64,000 nucleotides of DNA from Guadua angustifolia (GCA_036346375.1 CM070517.1:45852200-45916199); one strand, 5' to 3'; shown: positions 1-12,860, counted from the first letter of the stretch. The notes: a model not told the origin generated them from the letters alone. Made by a program: numbers and translations.

Positions 1-261
1 TGATATATAATGCGTCTCTCCTCCCCTTAACCCCGTGAAGCACCGAATACCGATTTCCAATTATAATGCACATCGCTATCGCTTCTCACGTAAGAAGCGA
101 TTGTGATGTGTCCAGTGCTACATCACAATAGCTTCTAACCTCAGAACCGATAGTGATTATTTTTACTACCCCTCCTAAGTCATCTATCACAATCGTTTTT
201 TTCTAAAAATTTAAGAACCGACCCACATGAAGCGATAGTGATGTACCATTATGTAGTAGTG
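1..261 (-). mobile_element. CACTA (En/Spm-type) transposon end, truncated by window edge
   Basis: Read on the minus strand from position 261, the sequence begins CACTACTACATAATGG, a CACTA-type terminal inverted repeat. Behind it lie several short motifs in both orientations resembling 'atcacaatcgctt' and 'aagcgatagtgat' (about 70–250), as expected for the subterminal repeats where CACTA transposases bind. The element continues left beyond the window, so neither its other end nor a transposase can be seen. The 3-bp target duplication cannot be checked with only one end present. Confidence 0.65.
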
Positions 262-2736
262 AATTTAGTTGTCTTGGGGACCTTGCATGTGGGGAGGCAT
301 TATTCGATTAGGAGTTGGGCTGGTTAGATTGTTTGTGACAATATTAATAAATCCTTTACATCTTGCAATACTTGATTAGTTCAATTGTATCATTTGTTAA
401 ATGCTACTAGATATATGTTCATGTTCATTGTGTTTACTGTTCTTTTTGTGCTTGGCTGTTATTGTTGTTCATGGTATTGTTGTCTATTTTTAGCATTGGA
501 ACTGTTGTTGGTAGTCTCTATTTATATGCTTTTGTAGTCTGTATTGTTGTAGTTTCAGTAAGCATTCTTGAGTATTGATTCTCTCAAATATATCTTGATC
601 CAATTGATTAGATTTTATAAATTATCAATTATTATAAAGTAATATTGTCACAAATTAGTCTAATATCTTGTTACCATCATGGACGTCAATTCTATAGCTC
701 CTCTCCCATGCTGCTGCTTCTCGGGCCACACCGCACGTCGTAACCTCACCCTACCTTGTTTCCCACCAGAGCTCTTCGATCTGGTAGGATTTGGGCGCTA
801 GCAATGCAAATCTGGCTGGATTTGGAGGAGGCGACGGAGGGGGAGACAAGGGTGGAGGGCAGGCCTTGGTGGAGGAGACGAGTCGCATGAGAAGGTGAGA
901 TAAGGTTGGCGCCCAGTGCTACTGATGGTGATAACTTGGGAAGAGTGAGTGGGAGGAGAGGGAGAGAGGGAACATGAGAGAAGGGGGAGAGAGGGGCACC
1001 GTGGGAGGAAACGAACATTTATTGTTTGGGTCCACTTAGAGATACTATGCACTGTTGAGATTATATCTAATATTGTTTCTAAATGGTGTGGAGGACATTA
1101 GATATGGCTTTGTTGTATCCGCACTAGGAGTGCCCTAAGGATTTATTTGTCCAAAGAGAAATTAAGGTTCCATTTGTTTTAAGCCATCTAAAAAGGCGAG
1201 AGAGTGTTCTACGTCACCTTAGTGACAACTAGAGACACATTAACACTCCAATGCATTACTATCTCTTTAAGTTGTCCTGCAAGCTTTTAATTCTTGCCAT
1301 TACACCATATGAGCTGGTCTCCACATAATTACTTTTGCCATTTCCATAGGAGGTACTCTTTGAAAATTGCAATCATTTACTTCCTCCATTTCATATGGGA
1401 GCAACCAACACCAAGACGTACGATGGGAGTATTTTCATCGCACGCTCTCTCCAAACTATCGGATCTCACTCAAAGACATCTATCTCAATCATTCCATCTG
1501 GTGCAACAATTAGTTCTTAAGTTTGCAACAAAACAATTGCTCCCTACGCAACAAACACAAAAAATCAACAAAGCAAAAGTGCACCCGCAAAGAGCCTCGC
1601 TCCTCCAGCCGTTGGTCATTGTGACACTCTTTCCTTGCTTTTCTAGGGAGTAAAGAGCGGGAGGTGCATGGTTGCAATGATGCGCTTTCTCCAGTCAACA
1701 GAGATATACCACCGAAGGGGGAGAAGCTGGGACGTGAAAAATAGAGATTGGGAAGTGTAATCTTGGTAGCGAATGTATGACAATGAGATTCAAAACAATA
1801 AAAAACATTATAAGCTCAACGCTTAGTTCGTAACTTTGCAATAAATCTTTATTCAAATGCAACAAACATGAAATAAAGAACAAAAATATGCAACAAATTT
1901 ACTACTTGGGCAACAAATACAAGGAACTATTGCAACAAAAATTAAAACTTTTTGCAACAACAAAGCAACCATTAAACATCTGCACCATTTGATATTTCGT
2001 GCTATAACATTCAAAAACAACTATTGTAACAACTCAACTTATCAATGTCATCATTTCAAGATAATCATAGAGGAGAAAGGGATGAGACCAGTCCACACCA
2101 CCATCCCCATCCCTGGCGATCTCACATCCATCACGAGGCGAGCATATGCGGCCCATAGCACCCTCATACGTCACGTCGTCCACTCGTCATCAACACCCTA
2201 TCTCCTCCAGATCCGGTGTGATCCCGTCAAATCTGATGAGCTTTGATCTCTCCTTGGAAAGGGGACTAACTCCTCTAGATCCAGCGACCTCCTATCGTGG
2301 CAGCAACAAATCCAGTGAGTTTCGATCACTCCTTGGAAATAGGAGATCTCTAGTGAGCTCCAGCCATGGCAGAACACCTCCCTCGAGCACGAATGGATCA
2401 CACATGCAACAGCTTGATTGGAGCTTAGTATAGCCATGTTTGAGAGATGGAGAAAGGAGGAGAGGTACCATGAAAGAGGGGCACCACTCCGACCGACGAG
2501 CTGCTAGATGGGATATCGAGAGAGGAGTGAGGAGTTAGGATATAGGTGTGGAGGTGTTGAGGATGAAGAAGAATGGGAGAGGAAGAACCAAATGGAGTGG
2601 GGATTGGGAGGTGTGAGACGTGGAGTGTCTTAGTGGGCTAGGTGTCTCGATGCATCTAACGTCTAGACCATCTCAATTCCCATTTCATATACTTGACACT
2701 TTGACTAACTAGTATAGTGGCCTGCGTACCTATGTG
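262..2736. other. Intergenic stretch, no supported gene
   Basis: The first part is AT-rich. Around 700–1020 and 2040–2600 there are moderately GC-rich patches with short open frames in several frames, but none has a recognisable domain or consistent exon structure. A TTGCAACAA-like motif recurs between about 1500 and 1960. I see no RNA gene. These may be decayed transposon fragments. Confidence 0.5.
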
Positions 2737-3194
2737 CAGGGTTTCAAATTTCATCAAACACTGCTCAGATTTTGCGAATTATGCTCGCACCGCGTTGGTT
2801 CGAAAAAGCATACCGTTCGGTTTACCACTCAAGTTCAAATTCAAATACAAAAAATTCAAGAAATTTTTAAAAAATAACCAAAAGTTTGATAAAATTAATG
2901 TTAATTAATAGATTTATGACCTCTAGTGTGATTTTTTTTGAAAAAGGAGTTTGGAGAAAAGTTCCCTAACAGAATTTTTTTTACATTTTTCTATTTTTCA
3001 ACTTATCACTGATTTTTTAGAAAACCGCTCGAAATTCGTCACTTTTTGAGCATTTTTGAACTTTTTATTCGAATTTTTCTCTATTGTTTGATCATATTTC
3101 AAATTCGTTTGACTTTTGAAAACATTCGGTTTTTCACGAATTTTAGTACCACCGAATCATCAAAAACCGAGGTCGAAATGGTATTGTTTACCCT
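2737..3194. repeat. AT-rich dispersed repeat, copy A
   Basis: Starts CAGGGTTTCAAATTTC and ends near GTTTACCCT. It shares blocks with copy B at 3370–4243: the left blocks (2737–2960 and 3370–3590) and the right blocks (3028–3194 and 4060–4243) align in the same order. The ends resemble the CAGGG termini of plant hAT-type elements, but I see no convincing target duplication. Non-coding. Confidence 0.5.
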
Positions 3195-3369
3195 CCCTAA
3201 GCGAGCATTGTCTTTAGTGTGCTGAAAATATTAGGAAATAAAGTTTGATTTCATATTACGCCATTTGAATTAATATGAGTCTTTATGAAAGTAAATTTTA
3301 ATAAAAAATAACCAGTACTCAATAAATAGAGGGAGCATATGTTTGCTTTCCATATATTTATGTCATGAT

Positions 3370-4243
3370 CAGGGTTTCACTTTTCGTCAAAAACCATTCA
3401 AATTCACAAAATTCACTTGTACCACTTCGGTTCGGAAAAGGATTTCTTTCGGTTTACTGCTCAAGTTCAAATTCAAATTCAAAATATTTGGGAAATTTAG
3501 AAAAAATTATCCAAAAGTTCCCTAAAATTAGTATTAATACTTTTATGAACTCTGGTGTGAATATTTTATAAAAAAAAGAAGTTTAGAGATGTTTTTGAGC
3601 CATTCAAAATGTAAATAATAGAAAAGCAAAAAAAATGCAGATAATTGAAAAAACAAAGCTATGCCTAATTCACTACTTCAGATGAAAGGTATTGAAATGT
3701 AAATAGTATTGATATATAAATGGTAATGGTATGTGATTATGTGAATGCCTATTTTTGCATTTGTTAGACTGATATGTGAGTAGTATTGAAATGAAAAATT
3801 ATTTGTTGATATATTATTATTAAATACATACTTTACAACTTGCAATTATCTAAAATATAGTAAAGATCGTACCAAATTTTTTTCATATTTAGGAAAAATG
3901 GTGCTAAAATTTATTTCTTGTTTTTCCTTATTTTTTATATATTTCTAAAAAATTCTATTTTTGGGCTTTTCTTGGATTTTTACAAATTTGACAACATTTT
4001 TTGCAATTTTTATATTTTTCCAAAAATTTTAACGTATCACCGATTTTTGAGAAAACCGCTTGAAATTCATCGCTTTTTGAGTGGTTCTTGACCTTTTTGT
4101 TTGAATTTCGCTCTGTGGTTTGACGAGATTTCAAAATTGTTTGAATTTCAAAACCATTTGGATTTTCACAAATTTTGTTCATTTAGAAATTTTGGTACTG
4201 TCGGCTCATCGAAATCTGAGATCAAAATAGTATCGATAACCCT
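3370..4243. repeat. AT-rich dispersed repeat, copy B
   Basis: Second copy of the family at 2737–3194, in the same orientation, starting CAGGGTTTCACTTTTC and ending GATAACCCT. It is longer than copy A because of extra AT-rich sequence in the middle (about 3600–3900). No gene. No target duplication is visible at the chosen ends, so the boundaries are approximate. Confidence 0.5.
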
Positions 4244-4358
4244 AGGCGTAATAGTTGCGATTTGTGAAGCAACCGTGGGGCCAATTCACGTGTCTCTCTA
4301 TTCTTTTAATATAATATAATAACAGTACTCCTAGAAATTTAAGTTGGCAACCCTGTAC

Positions 4359-5847
4359 CAAGGTTTGAAAAACCAACAAAATTTCAAAAATCTCAGCCGA
4401 GATTTCGGATTCCAGCTAGGCATGAGATCCAAAATCCTAGCTGAGCAAAAAAAAAAACTAAATTGCTATAGTAATCTCAGAAATTTTGGTGAGATTTCAC
4501 TAAATCTCACGAAATCTCTAGTTTTTTTACCAGCTTTTGACTTTTTTTAACCATATTTGTCCAATAATCCTTAAGAAAGTCAATTTTTGTAAAAATTTGC
4601 TTAAAAAATGAATTTTTGTGATGTTTTATAATTTCGGCAGAAGCACTATCACATTTTTATAAAATTATACAAGCTTGATCGTGATTAAAAAAATTTAATT
4701 ATAATACATTTAGTAGTTTAATGTCAAATAAAAAAATAATTTAACTTCATTTGTTATTTTTTAAAATGAAAAATAGAACGAATCAGGCTCGAGACAATAA
4801 CATTGTTAGAATTTTATAAATTTACTCGTGTGTGATTATAATCCAAAATTTTTATGAGAGCTTAGTAACTATCTCAGTACCATCATATAGAATTTTTCAA
4901 GAATTTTGAACTTTTTTGTTTGCTCAATCAAATCTATGTAAGCATTGAACTTCATTTGCTATATTTCAAAAATAAAAAATAGAAACAACATAAATGGTAA
5001 AATGCTTTTTTAAATATTTTATAAATTCACTATAGTTTGATCATGATTCAAAATTTTATTGAGAGTTTAATAATTTCCTTAGCACCCTTTTGTAAAATTT
5101 TCAAAAATTTTAAGCTTTTTTTCATTGATAAAGCAAATCTATGTATTGATCATTAGGCTTTTATAAAGATGTACCACTATCAAGATTTTTTAAAAATATA
5201 TAAGCTTTATCATAATATGAAAATTTTATGTAAACATTTATGATGCATCAGGATCATACCAAAAAACTTTCAAATTTTTCTAACTTAGTTTGAATCATTT
5301 TTCATTCGGTTGAAATTTGCTGGTAGGGCCTTTACGAGGACAGTTGCACTTTCAGATTTTTTTTAAAATTTATGAGACTTGATCATCATTTGAAAATTTT
5401 ATTCAAATATTATTGATGCACCAAGACCATCCACAAAAATTTTTAAAATTTTATAACGTGGTTTATTCTACTTTTCATTTAGTTCAAATTTGCCGGTCAG
5501 CCTGTTATGAGGACAGCACCACTGTCATAATTTTTAAAATTTTCTCAATTTTGATAATTATCCGAAATTTTTATGAGAATATTAATGATGTGTCAGGACT
5601 ATCCACAAAAAATTTGACGTCGATTGAACTATTTTTCGTTCGATTGAAATTTGCTAAGATTCATTAATTTCGCACGAAATTTCGGAAATTTCTCCGAAAT
5701 ATCAGAAATCTTAGTTAAAAAAAAATCCAGATTTAAATTTTTATTTTTATATTTTTTCTAGAACTTATCTAAAATTCTAAAATCTCAACAAAACTTTAGA
5801 TTCCAGCTAACTCCGAGATGTCAACCGGAAACAAATTTTAAACCTTG
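4359..5847. mobile_element. Non-autonomous hAT-like AT-rich element with ~172-bp modules (copy 1)
   Basis: The ends are near-inverted (CAAGGTTTGAAAA on the left; CAAGGTTTAAAATTTG read inward from the right). The flanks carry an 8-bp near-direct repeat, CCCTGTAC (4351–4358) and CCCTATAC (5848–5855), as expected for hAT insertion. The interior is not coding. It holds degenerate modules spaced about 172 bp apart, marked by a motif like 'gaggacagtagcactgtc' near 5158, 5330 and 5502. Related copies lie at 47337–48795 and, inverted, within 38781–40170. Confidence 0.7.
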
Positions 5848-5855
5848 CCCTATAC

Positions 5856-7281
5856 CTCCGTACCTAGTCACGTGTTCGTCATTGGCTTATTGCTCCGTGA
5901 CATGCAAATCGAGCCGCCGTCGGCACATGCGTCCGGCGACAGCGAGGTCCCAAGGCCGCCGGCCGGCCGTCCTGGTGCGCGGCAGAGAATCCTAAACGTC
6001 CTCGTGCGCCGCTCCCGTCCGTCCAAGAGAGGTGAGGTACGGGCTGGCGCCGTTGCGTCAGTGGACCCGCGGCCCACACAGGGCTCACACTGCTCTCCGG
6101 CGGGGGGACACGGCGTCGGTGGGGCGCGCGACAGCTGGGCTGCGGCCGATTCGGCGGGGTCCACCAGGCAGCCACAGCAGCGGCTCAGCACCGTCGCCAA
6201 CTCGCCATCTTGTGTTTCAGTGCTCGCAGTGGCAGCAGAGAGAGAGAGAGAGAGAGCGCTTTAATGGCGGTTTGGTTGGTCTCTGCAGTATGTGAGTCTA
6301 TGTGGTAATGGTCTTTGCGTGCAATGCGGCTGAATGAGCGAATGAATGGAGCGTGGACCCGGGGAGTTATGGTTGTCGCCATTGCTGCCACTAAGCTATA
6401 TCACTGATTTTAGAGTAAATCTTATGAAACTGCAAGTCTTTTACACATTATGAGCTGTCATTATGACAGTCTTGATTATGAGCTGATTTTAGAGTAAACC
6501 TTTTAAGTCATTATGAGCTGTCATTATGAAGAACCCAACCAATCAAGAAAAATATGTGCATGAGAGAATAAAGTTTAGATTATTCTTTAGTACTAGATTC
6601 TTATTTAGGGTATGGATCTAAGAGTCTTAAAAGGTTTAAGAGGTTGTGAGAGAGCAATAATTATTTTATATTTTTTTGATGTTGTGTTTAAAGAATTTGC
6701 GATTAGTTTCACTAAATCTTTCTCTTTCTTCGTGGTTGTTTTAACGTCGTTATTTTAATTCTACCTATAAGATTCGTCTCCTTCATTATTGAGGATGTGT
6801 ACGCTCGTGCTATATCTCGTAAAACTATGATTCGAGGATTGCTACAAACAAGAAAAGATATCAAAGTGTAACACGTCCTGTTGTTTAAGTGGAAAAATGA
6901 CCTTTTTTTTCTTTTTCTTTTTCTTTTTCTTTTACGAATAGAGCAGCAGTGTTCATTCAGCTCGACCGATGAGTAAGATCATTGTGCCGGTTGGTATACT
7001 GCTGTGGACTACGTTTCTTCGGGTTGTCGTTGTGGCTAGCAAGTAGATCTATGCTTGACGCGCTTGGAACTCCAAAACTGTCTCTTTTCTATTTTTCTCG
7101 CCATTATGAGCTGTCATTTCCCCCTCCATATTTTGCTTCAGCCTGCAAACGCAATCGAGATTAAATAAAAGTAATTGTGTGTTTTGTTTTTGAATTTCGT
7201 GCCTAATCGCGACGTGTCCTCTCTACGCTATTACTATCGGTACTTTGCTAATATTTTGGGGACACTGGCACGCATGGCATG
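5856..7281. other. Intergenic stretch with GC-rich patch and GA microsatellite
   Basis: About 5860–6260 is markedly GC-rich, with overlapping open frames on both strands, the longest 139 codons on plus. None shows a recognisable domain, and the compositional shift alone could explain the open frames. A (GA)n run lies at about 6236–6257. After 6400 the sequence is AT-rich; a TTTTTC-type simple repeat occupies about 6901–6931. It may be a gene remnant or a captured gene fragment, but I cannot support a function. Confidence 0.4.
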
Positions 7282-7283
7282 TA

Positions 7284-7497
7284 CTCACTTCGGTCACCGC
7301 TGTCGTTTTGGACATTACCACTGCCTTCTAAATTTAACTTTGATCATTAGTTTTTATTATAACATATTTAGAAAATCTAATGAAATTATAATATTATGAA
7401 AGCTCATTTCGAGATGAATTACACATAATTTTCATGTATCCAATCTAAATTTTTCAAAAGATATCAATAGCTAAAATTTTAAAAGCTTAACCACACA
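7284..7497. mobile_element. Stowaway-like MITE, right end truncated
   Basis: Begins CTCACTTCGGTCACCGC after a TA dinucleotide and aligns through its body with the Stowaway copy at 40792–41047, including the shared stretches 'tttcatgtatc' and 'aaaattttaaa'. The expected right terminus is missing. Non-coding. Confidence 0.55.
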
Positions 7498-10376
7498 TAC
7501 CCGTTGGTCTTGCCCGATCTAGCTTTGCTTCCGATTGCCCATCCACGAAATGGCCGCGGATCATTTTTTATGAACCGGGGCGAGCACGCTGCGAGCTAGT
7601 TTCTTCTTGTGCAGCAATGCTTCTCGTCGTTTAGTACTCAAGCCGCCCAGCAACCAGCAACAGTGGTGCCTAAGAAAATGCATTCTGAAGCTTCTACCGG
7701 GTGAAACCTGTCTTACCGTGGGTGGTTAGATTCTTGATCAAGAAACAGGCACCTGGCTAGCATCAGTCACAATCTGAATACGATTTTTTCCAGCGCCGTC
7801 GGGGCGCCGGCGTTCAGGAGGACCATTCCATCTTGCAATCAATAACCACGACGAAGCCATCACACATAGTGTTGTGGGTTTTACCTAAATTTCTAAAAAA
7901 GAAAAACTAGCGTACTGGACCGGTAAAACCTATTGGGCTGAGCTAGCCCACCCGGATGAGCTGAGGCTTGAAGCGGTGTCATGGCTCCCTAATCACGCGA
8001 GACAGAGAGCGAGAAGGTGAGCGGCGGCGACGATGACCGGGTTCTCTGGCAGCCGTTGCTCCCTCTCCGAATCCTCCTGTGCTCTATTTAACCTAGATCC
8101 GCGTTCCTTCTAAAGACGCAAGGAAGAACGACATGTTTTTTCCCCTTTTCCCATTCTCAAATCCACCTTCAGTTTTCTTCTTCTCCGGCGATACTCTGAC
8201 GAGGTCTTCGGTTACCCGACGCTTCGATTTGCCTTCGTTCACCTTAAGGATGCCGCGTTTCGCATGCAGCCCGAGGTGAACCGAGGATGGTGACGGTTGC
8301 CAGCAACTCGAGGTACATCGTGGACAGCGAGGTGTCTCCAATGCTCCCAGTTGCCAAATGCTTGCCTTGTGTGGTTGACTTGCCTTTTTTTGGTGGTTGT
8401 GGTACTTGGTATTGTGTTGCCTCTTTAGTGTATCATGCTCTTTATGACTTCTGCTTGATCGATGGCGGCCTTTTCTCTAGCCAGGAAGTGGAGCCTATGG
8501 TCATGTTCGGCATTGTATGTATCTCAAGACTACAATTAGTGAATTGCCTCATTTAGTGGTTAGCGGTATTTTACCTTCAAAAGCTTCTCTAGTGCCATAT
8601 GACAGTACAACAGCGATATTGTTTTTTTTGGAACATCGTCTTTGACAAGTATCACCTTTTTCATTGACTTTGTGTTGTGCTCTGCGAGTAATTCTTGTTC
8701 CCTGTTGTTTATTTACATTGTGCAAGGGGCTAAAGAGAACACTATCTTGGGAACCTTGCATGATTGAGCTGTGAGAATACTCGTGACAATCTAGCAGTTT
8801 ACATTTTTAGAAAATTGAGATTAATTTATTTGAGTTGTTTACTTGCCTAGTTAATTTATTTAGTATAGTATATTTGGCTTGTTTTGTAGTTAGTTTACTG
8901 TAGCCTTCTATGTTCATTTTAACAGATCAGTGCTAACGTCGTTCTACTAATAGCAATATTCTATTGTTACCTTGATGTAGTCATGCTATATATCTATCTT
9001 TGGTGAGGCATACAGTACACATGAACTGTTATTGTAAACTATACTGATATTAAAGAAAATTAATTTATGTGGACTCTCTTAATCCGGAGTTCATGCGGGT
9101 TCGGTGTCGCCTCTGAGCGAAGGAAAATGGTGTCTCCATGACTTGGCTCTGAGGATTCTGAGAATACAATCTATGCCCTCTGATGCAAGCGAAGATCTGT
9201 GGGGCGCCTCTGAAGTGTACTGTACTACTTACTTTGGGTGGTGTCATGTTCACGGCGGCCATGGAGACATCATCTTCCGCACATCGTGTGGATTGCTTTC
9301 GTCGATTAAGCGGCAACCTTAATGACATCGACCTACGGTGGGGATCTGTGATCTAGCGGACACCTCACAGTGGTTTGTGCGATGCATCAAGCGGCATACT
9401 TACAGGGCACTATTCTTGGATGCGCAACTCCTTGGATGTGGGTTAGGAGTACCTTCCGATCTCTCGGCGGAGATGCGTGGAGGTACTACCTGTTGTCGTA
9501 CAAGATGACATCTGCGGAGAATACTCGCCTAATGGGGCACCGTTGGATGCGCCAAGCCTCGATGGTTGTGTAAGTTTGAATTCTAAAATAAGTAAGATTG
9601 TTAGTGGGATTATCACAAATTAGCCAGTGATCATGTCACTAGTGGTGAGGATGCCTGTTTATGTAGGTAGCCCGACATCTTAAAGCAAAATTTTAACAAT
9701 TTGGGCTATGTTACTAGTTGTTATTCACTATTTATTGTCTATTGCCATGATTGACAGTTTAGTATACAGTACATGATTAATATTTATGCTATGGTTTTTA
9801 TCCATGATATGCTCTTGATAGTTGATACTATTTACTTTATATAGCAATAGTGTTCTCTATCTAATAATTAAGCTTAGATTTGAAGTAATGGAAAAAATTA
9901 CTAATACCGTATTTTATCCAACACATATATGTTCTTTGATGGTGCCCTACTGCCGTCCCTGCGCAGTTCCTCGGTACGCAAATAATGGCACATTCAAGCA
10001 GCATGTACGGGAACAAAGCAAGAGGAGATCAGGAGTCCTTAGAAGTTATGCCTAGGGCTAGGAGCCTAGGAGTACCATGTATGTACTGCAGTGTAACACA
10101 TGGGAAGATCTTTGAAGCCGGCGACAATAATACTACTACTTTATTTGTGATCTGGATGAGGGAGTATAACCCTAATGATATGAAGAAAACACACTAAAAT
10201 TCATTCATTGAGAGGGCTTAAAAACGCACCAGCTCATCATCGTCTTACTCGTAACGTTACACCTAGGAGTAAATAGCAGTAACAATAATTTTACATCACT
10301 CGCTCGAAGCAGTACAAGAGACAGAAACGAAAACTCCATTATTATTTTTCTAAGCTTCCAACCCCACTAGTACTGG
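7498..10376. other. Intergenic stretch with unassigned open frames
   Basis: GC-richer patches occur at about 7930–8350 and 9090–9560. A TATA-like CTATTTAA lies near 8083, and a plus-strand frame at 8287–8556 (89 codons) follows. Another plus frame at 9104–9322 (72 codons) overlaps a minus frame. I recognise none of the products. The pattern could be a low-complexity plant gene, a non-coding transcript or a pseudogene. The last ~180 bp probably include the 3' untranslated region of the minus-strand gene starting at 10401. Confidence 0.4.
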
Positions 10377-10400
10377 ATGTTAACATGGGAGCGGCGAAAA

Positions 10401-12707
10401 CTAGAAGACCAGTTTCCGACGTGGCAGGCGGCCGTCGGCGAGCTCCCGGATGGTGTCCGCCACGAGGTCCTTGAACACCAGCCGCTCGATCTGAAGCACG
10501 GCGTCCGCCACCTCGGAGCTGGACCTGTCGGGCGACCAACGGCGATCCGCCGAGAGGTCGCGCAGGATGGCGCCGCGGGTGAGGTCGTTCACGCTGCCCG
10601 CCGCCGGTGCAACGGGCTCCCGGGCGCACTGCACCACGGCCCAGACGTGCTCGAGGAGCTCGCCACCGCCGAGCCACGCGACGGGCTCCCAGGGGCAGGC
10701 GGATCGCCGCCGGTCCAGCACCTCTGCCGCCACGCCGCAGAGCAGCCTCCTGTGCAGCCACGTGTCGTGGCCTCGCTGGCGCCGCTTCTCCGCCGCGTTG
10801 TACACGTCATCTGGGTCCCGCATCCGGTCGAACAACCGGACGACCTCTGCCACGTAGGCGAAATCCGGGTCGATAGCGTTCTGTCCCACGGACCACGCTT
10901 CTGGGACCCACTCGTCATCCTCAGGTTCGGATACCGTGGTCGGCCTTGGGCTCGGGGCTCCGAAGTCGATTGCTCGTTTCGATCCCGATGACGACGGCGA
11001 GTCCTCGTCGGCGAGGAAGGCCGCCGCGTCCAACACGGACACAGGGCTCGGCTGCTGGTCGCCGGCCGCGTCGCCGGCCGTGAACGCCTGGATGCTGCTC
11101 AGGAGCTTGCCGCACCGCTCGAGCAGGCCGCGGTCCGTGCTGGGGTCGCCGGGACGAGCCCGCTGCTGCATTGCAGAATGGTCCGAGAAGTTAGATCAAA
11201 TTGAAGAATGGTTCTTGCCAAGGACTAATTTGTGATTTCAGAATATGTAGAGGGTTACCTCAAAGTCCCAGCGAGAGGAGGCACTGAAGGAGCTGCTACT
11301 GCCGCCATCCGAGAAGCTGGTCGAGGCTTCGTCGTCAGCGGATAGCGCCGCAGCGTTTTGAGCGGCACGGCGGGCAATGCAGGAGCGGACGCCGGTCGCC
11401 TCGGCGTTGCTCAGCTTCCTGACGGATTGGTGGTGCTTTGGCGACTGCGCCCGCGAAATGCGCCGTTGCGGGGTCTGCGGGCCGCGCCGAGCCGGGGAGA
11501 CCGGGCTCCGTGCGGGGGACGCGGCCCGATCGGGTGAACGAGGGCGGCGGACGTGGTCGACGTCGACGTGGACTCGGCGGGCGGGAGTCGACCATGCAGG
11601 CAGCGGCTGCGGCGGCCGAGGGGACGGGCGCATGACGACGATGGGAGGCGGCGTGTTGCGCACGGAGGAGACGGATGGCAGAGGGGTGTGGTGGAGGAGT
11701 CCTTTGAGCTGGAGAGCTTCAAAGATTTGCTTCAGGGTCTCGAGATCTCTGGCCGGCTCGGCGATGCCACGCTTGCGGAGGCGCCGCTCGATCTCGCCGT
11801 AGAGGGCGATCTCGCCGTGGATAGTTGTTGAGTCGACGCGCTTCGCAGGTTCAGGGAACACCTCGCGCGCGTCGAAGCGGCTCCGCCTCTGCAGCACCGC
11901 CTGGGGGTAGGCTGGATCGGGCGACCGCCGCAGCGCCGCCTCCGTCGCCGGGGACGACGGCCTCTGCGGCAGAAGAGGCGGCGGCGCCGGCTTCTCGAAA
12001 AAGGTCGGGTCGACAAACCGGAAGTGGGAGGGGTCCCGAGGGACACGCTCCGAGGCCGACCGCCGGAGCTCGCCCCCACAGGACGCGTGCTGCCCCTCCC
12101 CGGTGGGGCCGTGCGGCAGCGCCTCGAGCCCCATGAGCCTCGCGACGACGCTGGGCGACCGCCGCTCGTCCCCAGCCATCCCAGGCGAAGGCGGCGCCGC
12201 CACCGGCGACGTCCGGATCTCGCGCGGTCGGAGCTTCCCCTTCGCGTCCACCACCGCGCGGCTGTCCAGCGACAGTCGCGGCAGCCGCCACGACGCGGGC
12301 GCCCCGCAGGCGCCGCCATCCTTCAAATCCAGCGGCGGCAGCTGCAGCGACGGCCTCGGCGCGGCCGGCGGAGTCATGTCCGGCGATGGCAGCGGTGTCT
12401 CCCGCTCCAGCGGCATCGACCTCTCAGACGGCGTCGCCGACCCCTGGACATCACACCCACAAGAACAAAGAAACCCATCAGGAACCATCCATCCATCACA
12501 AGCGCCATGGAGCAATGATTACCAAAGAACGAAAGAAAGGAGACGCACGCTGGACGAGGAGAGGAGGCGGCGGGGCGGGTGGTAGAGGCGCTTGCCGGAG
12601 AGGATCTGGGGGCGGTCGAAGAGGTGGAGAAAGCCGGCCATGCAGCCCTGGTGCATGCGCCGCTCGTCCAGCCGCCGCTCCTCCTCCTCTGCGCCCATCG
12701 CCACCAT
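10401..12707 (-). CDS. LONGIFOLIA/TRM-family protein with DUF4378 domain (3 exons)
   Basis: Three exons, 12549–12707, 11259–12443 and 10401–11165, join in frame to about 702 residues. The introns are short (105 and 93 bp) with GT–AG borders. The start at 12707 gives MVAMGAEEEE; the ATG at 12698 is an alternative. Residues ~18–45 hold the MHQGCMAGFLHLFDR motif typical of the family. SVVARLMGLEALP (~151–163) is the signature TRM motif. A charged helical block, LYGEIERRL to LKGLL (~267–304), and PPPIVVMRPSP (~319–328) match LONGIFOLIA-type proteins. QPSPVSVLD (~485–493) precedes a C-terminal DUF4378 domain (~547–698). Arabidopsis LONGIFOLIA proteins promote longitudinal organ growth, and TRM proteins link TONNEAU1 and phosphatase complexes to microtubules; the same role here is inferred. 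The coding exons are very GC-rich, as is common in grass genes. The second acceptor could shift by 3 bp. Confidence 0.88.
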
Positions 12708-12860
12708 CTCCCTCTCCTTCCCCTCTCAGTCTGAGGTGTGAGTGCGACTGCGGCGCTCTCGGTGCCTCGCTCGCCGAGGCCAAGGCTCCCGCTTTTGGGA
12801 GCGTTTTAAAGCGGTGGCGGGGGAGGCGGAAATGACTCTTCTACCCCTTGGTCATGCAGG
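12708..12860 (-). promoter_or_regulatory. Probable 5' UTR and promoter side of the LONGIFOLIA-like gene
   Basis: This GC-rich stretch lies directly upstream of the minus-strand start codon and fits a grass 5' leader. Read on minus, CT-rich sequence (about 12700–12730) precedes the ATG. I cannot place the transcription start; no clear TATA box is visible. Confidence 0.4.

Noticed and set aside
5845..6295. GC-rich frames of up to 139 codons near 6 kb as a gene
   Set aside because: Frames overlap on both strands, have Arg/Pro/Ala-rich composition expected from GC bias alone, and show no domain or clear splice signals.
11238..12585. Several long plus-strand frames over the LONGIFOLIA-like exons
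   Set aside because: They are antisense shadows of a very GC-rich exon; only the minus frame carries family motifs and matching splice sites.
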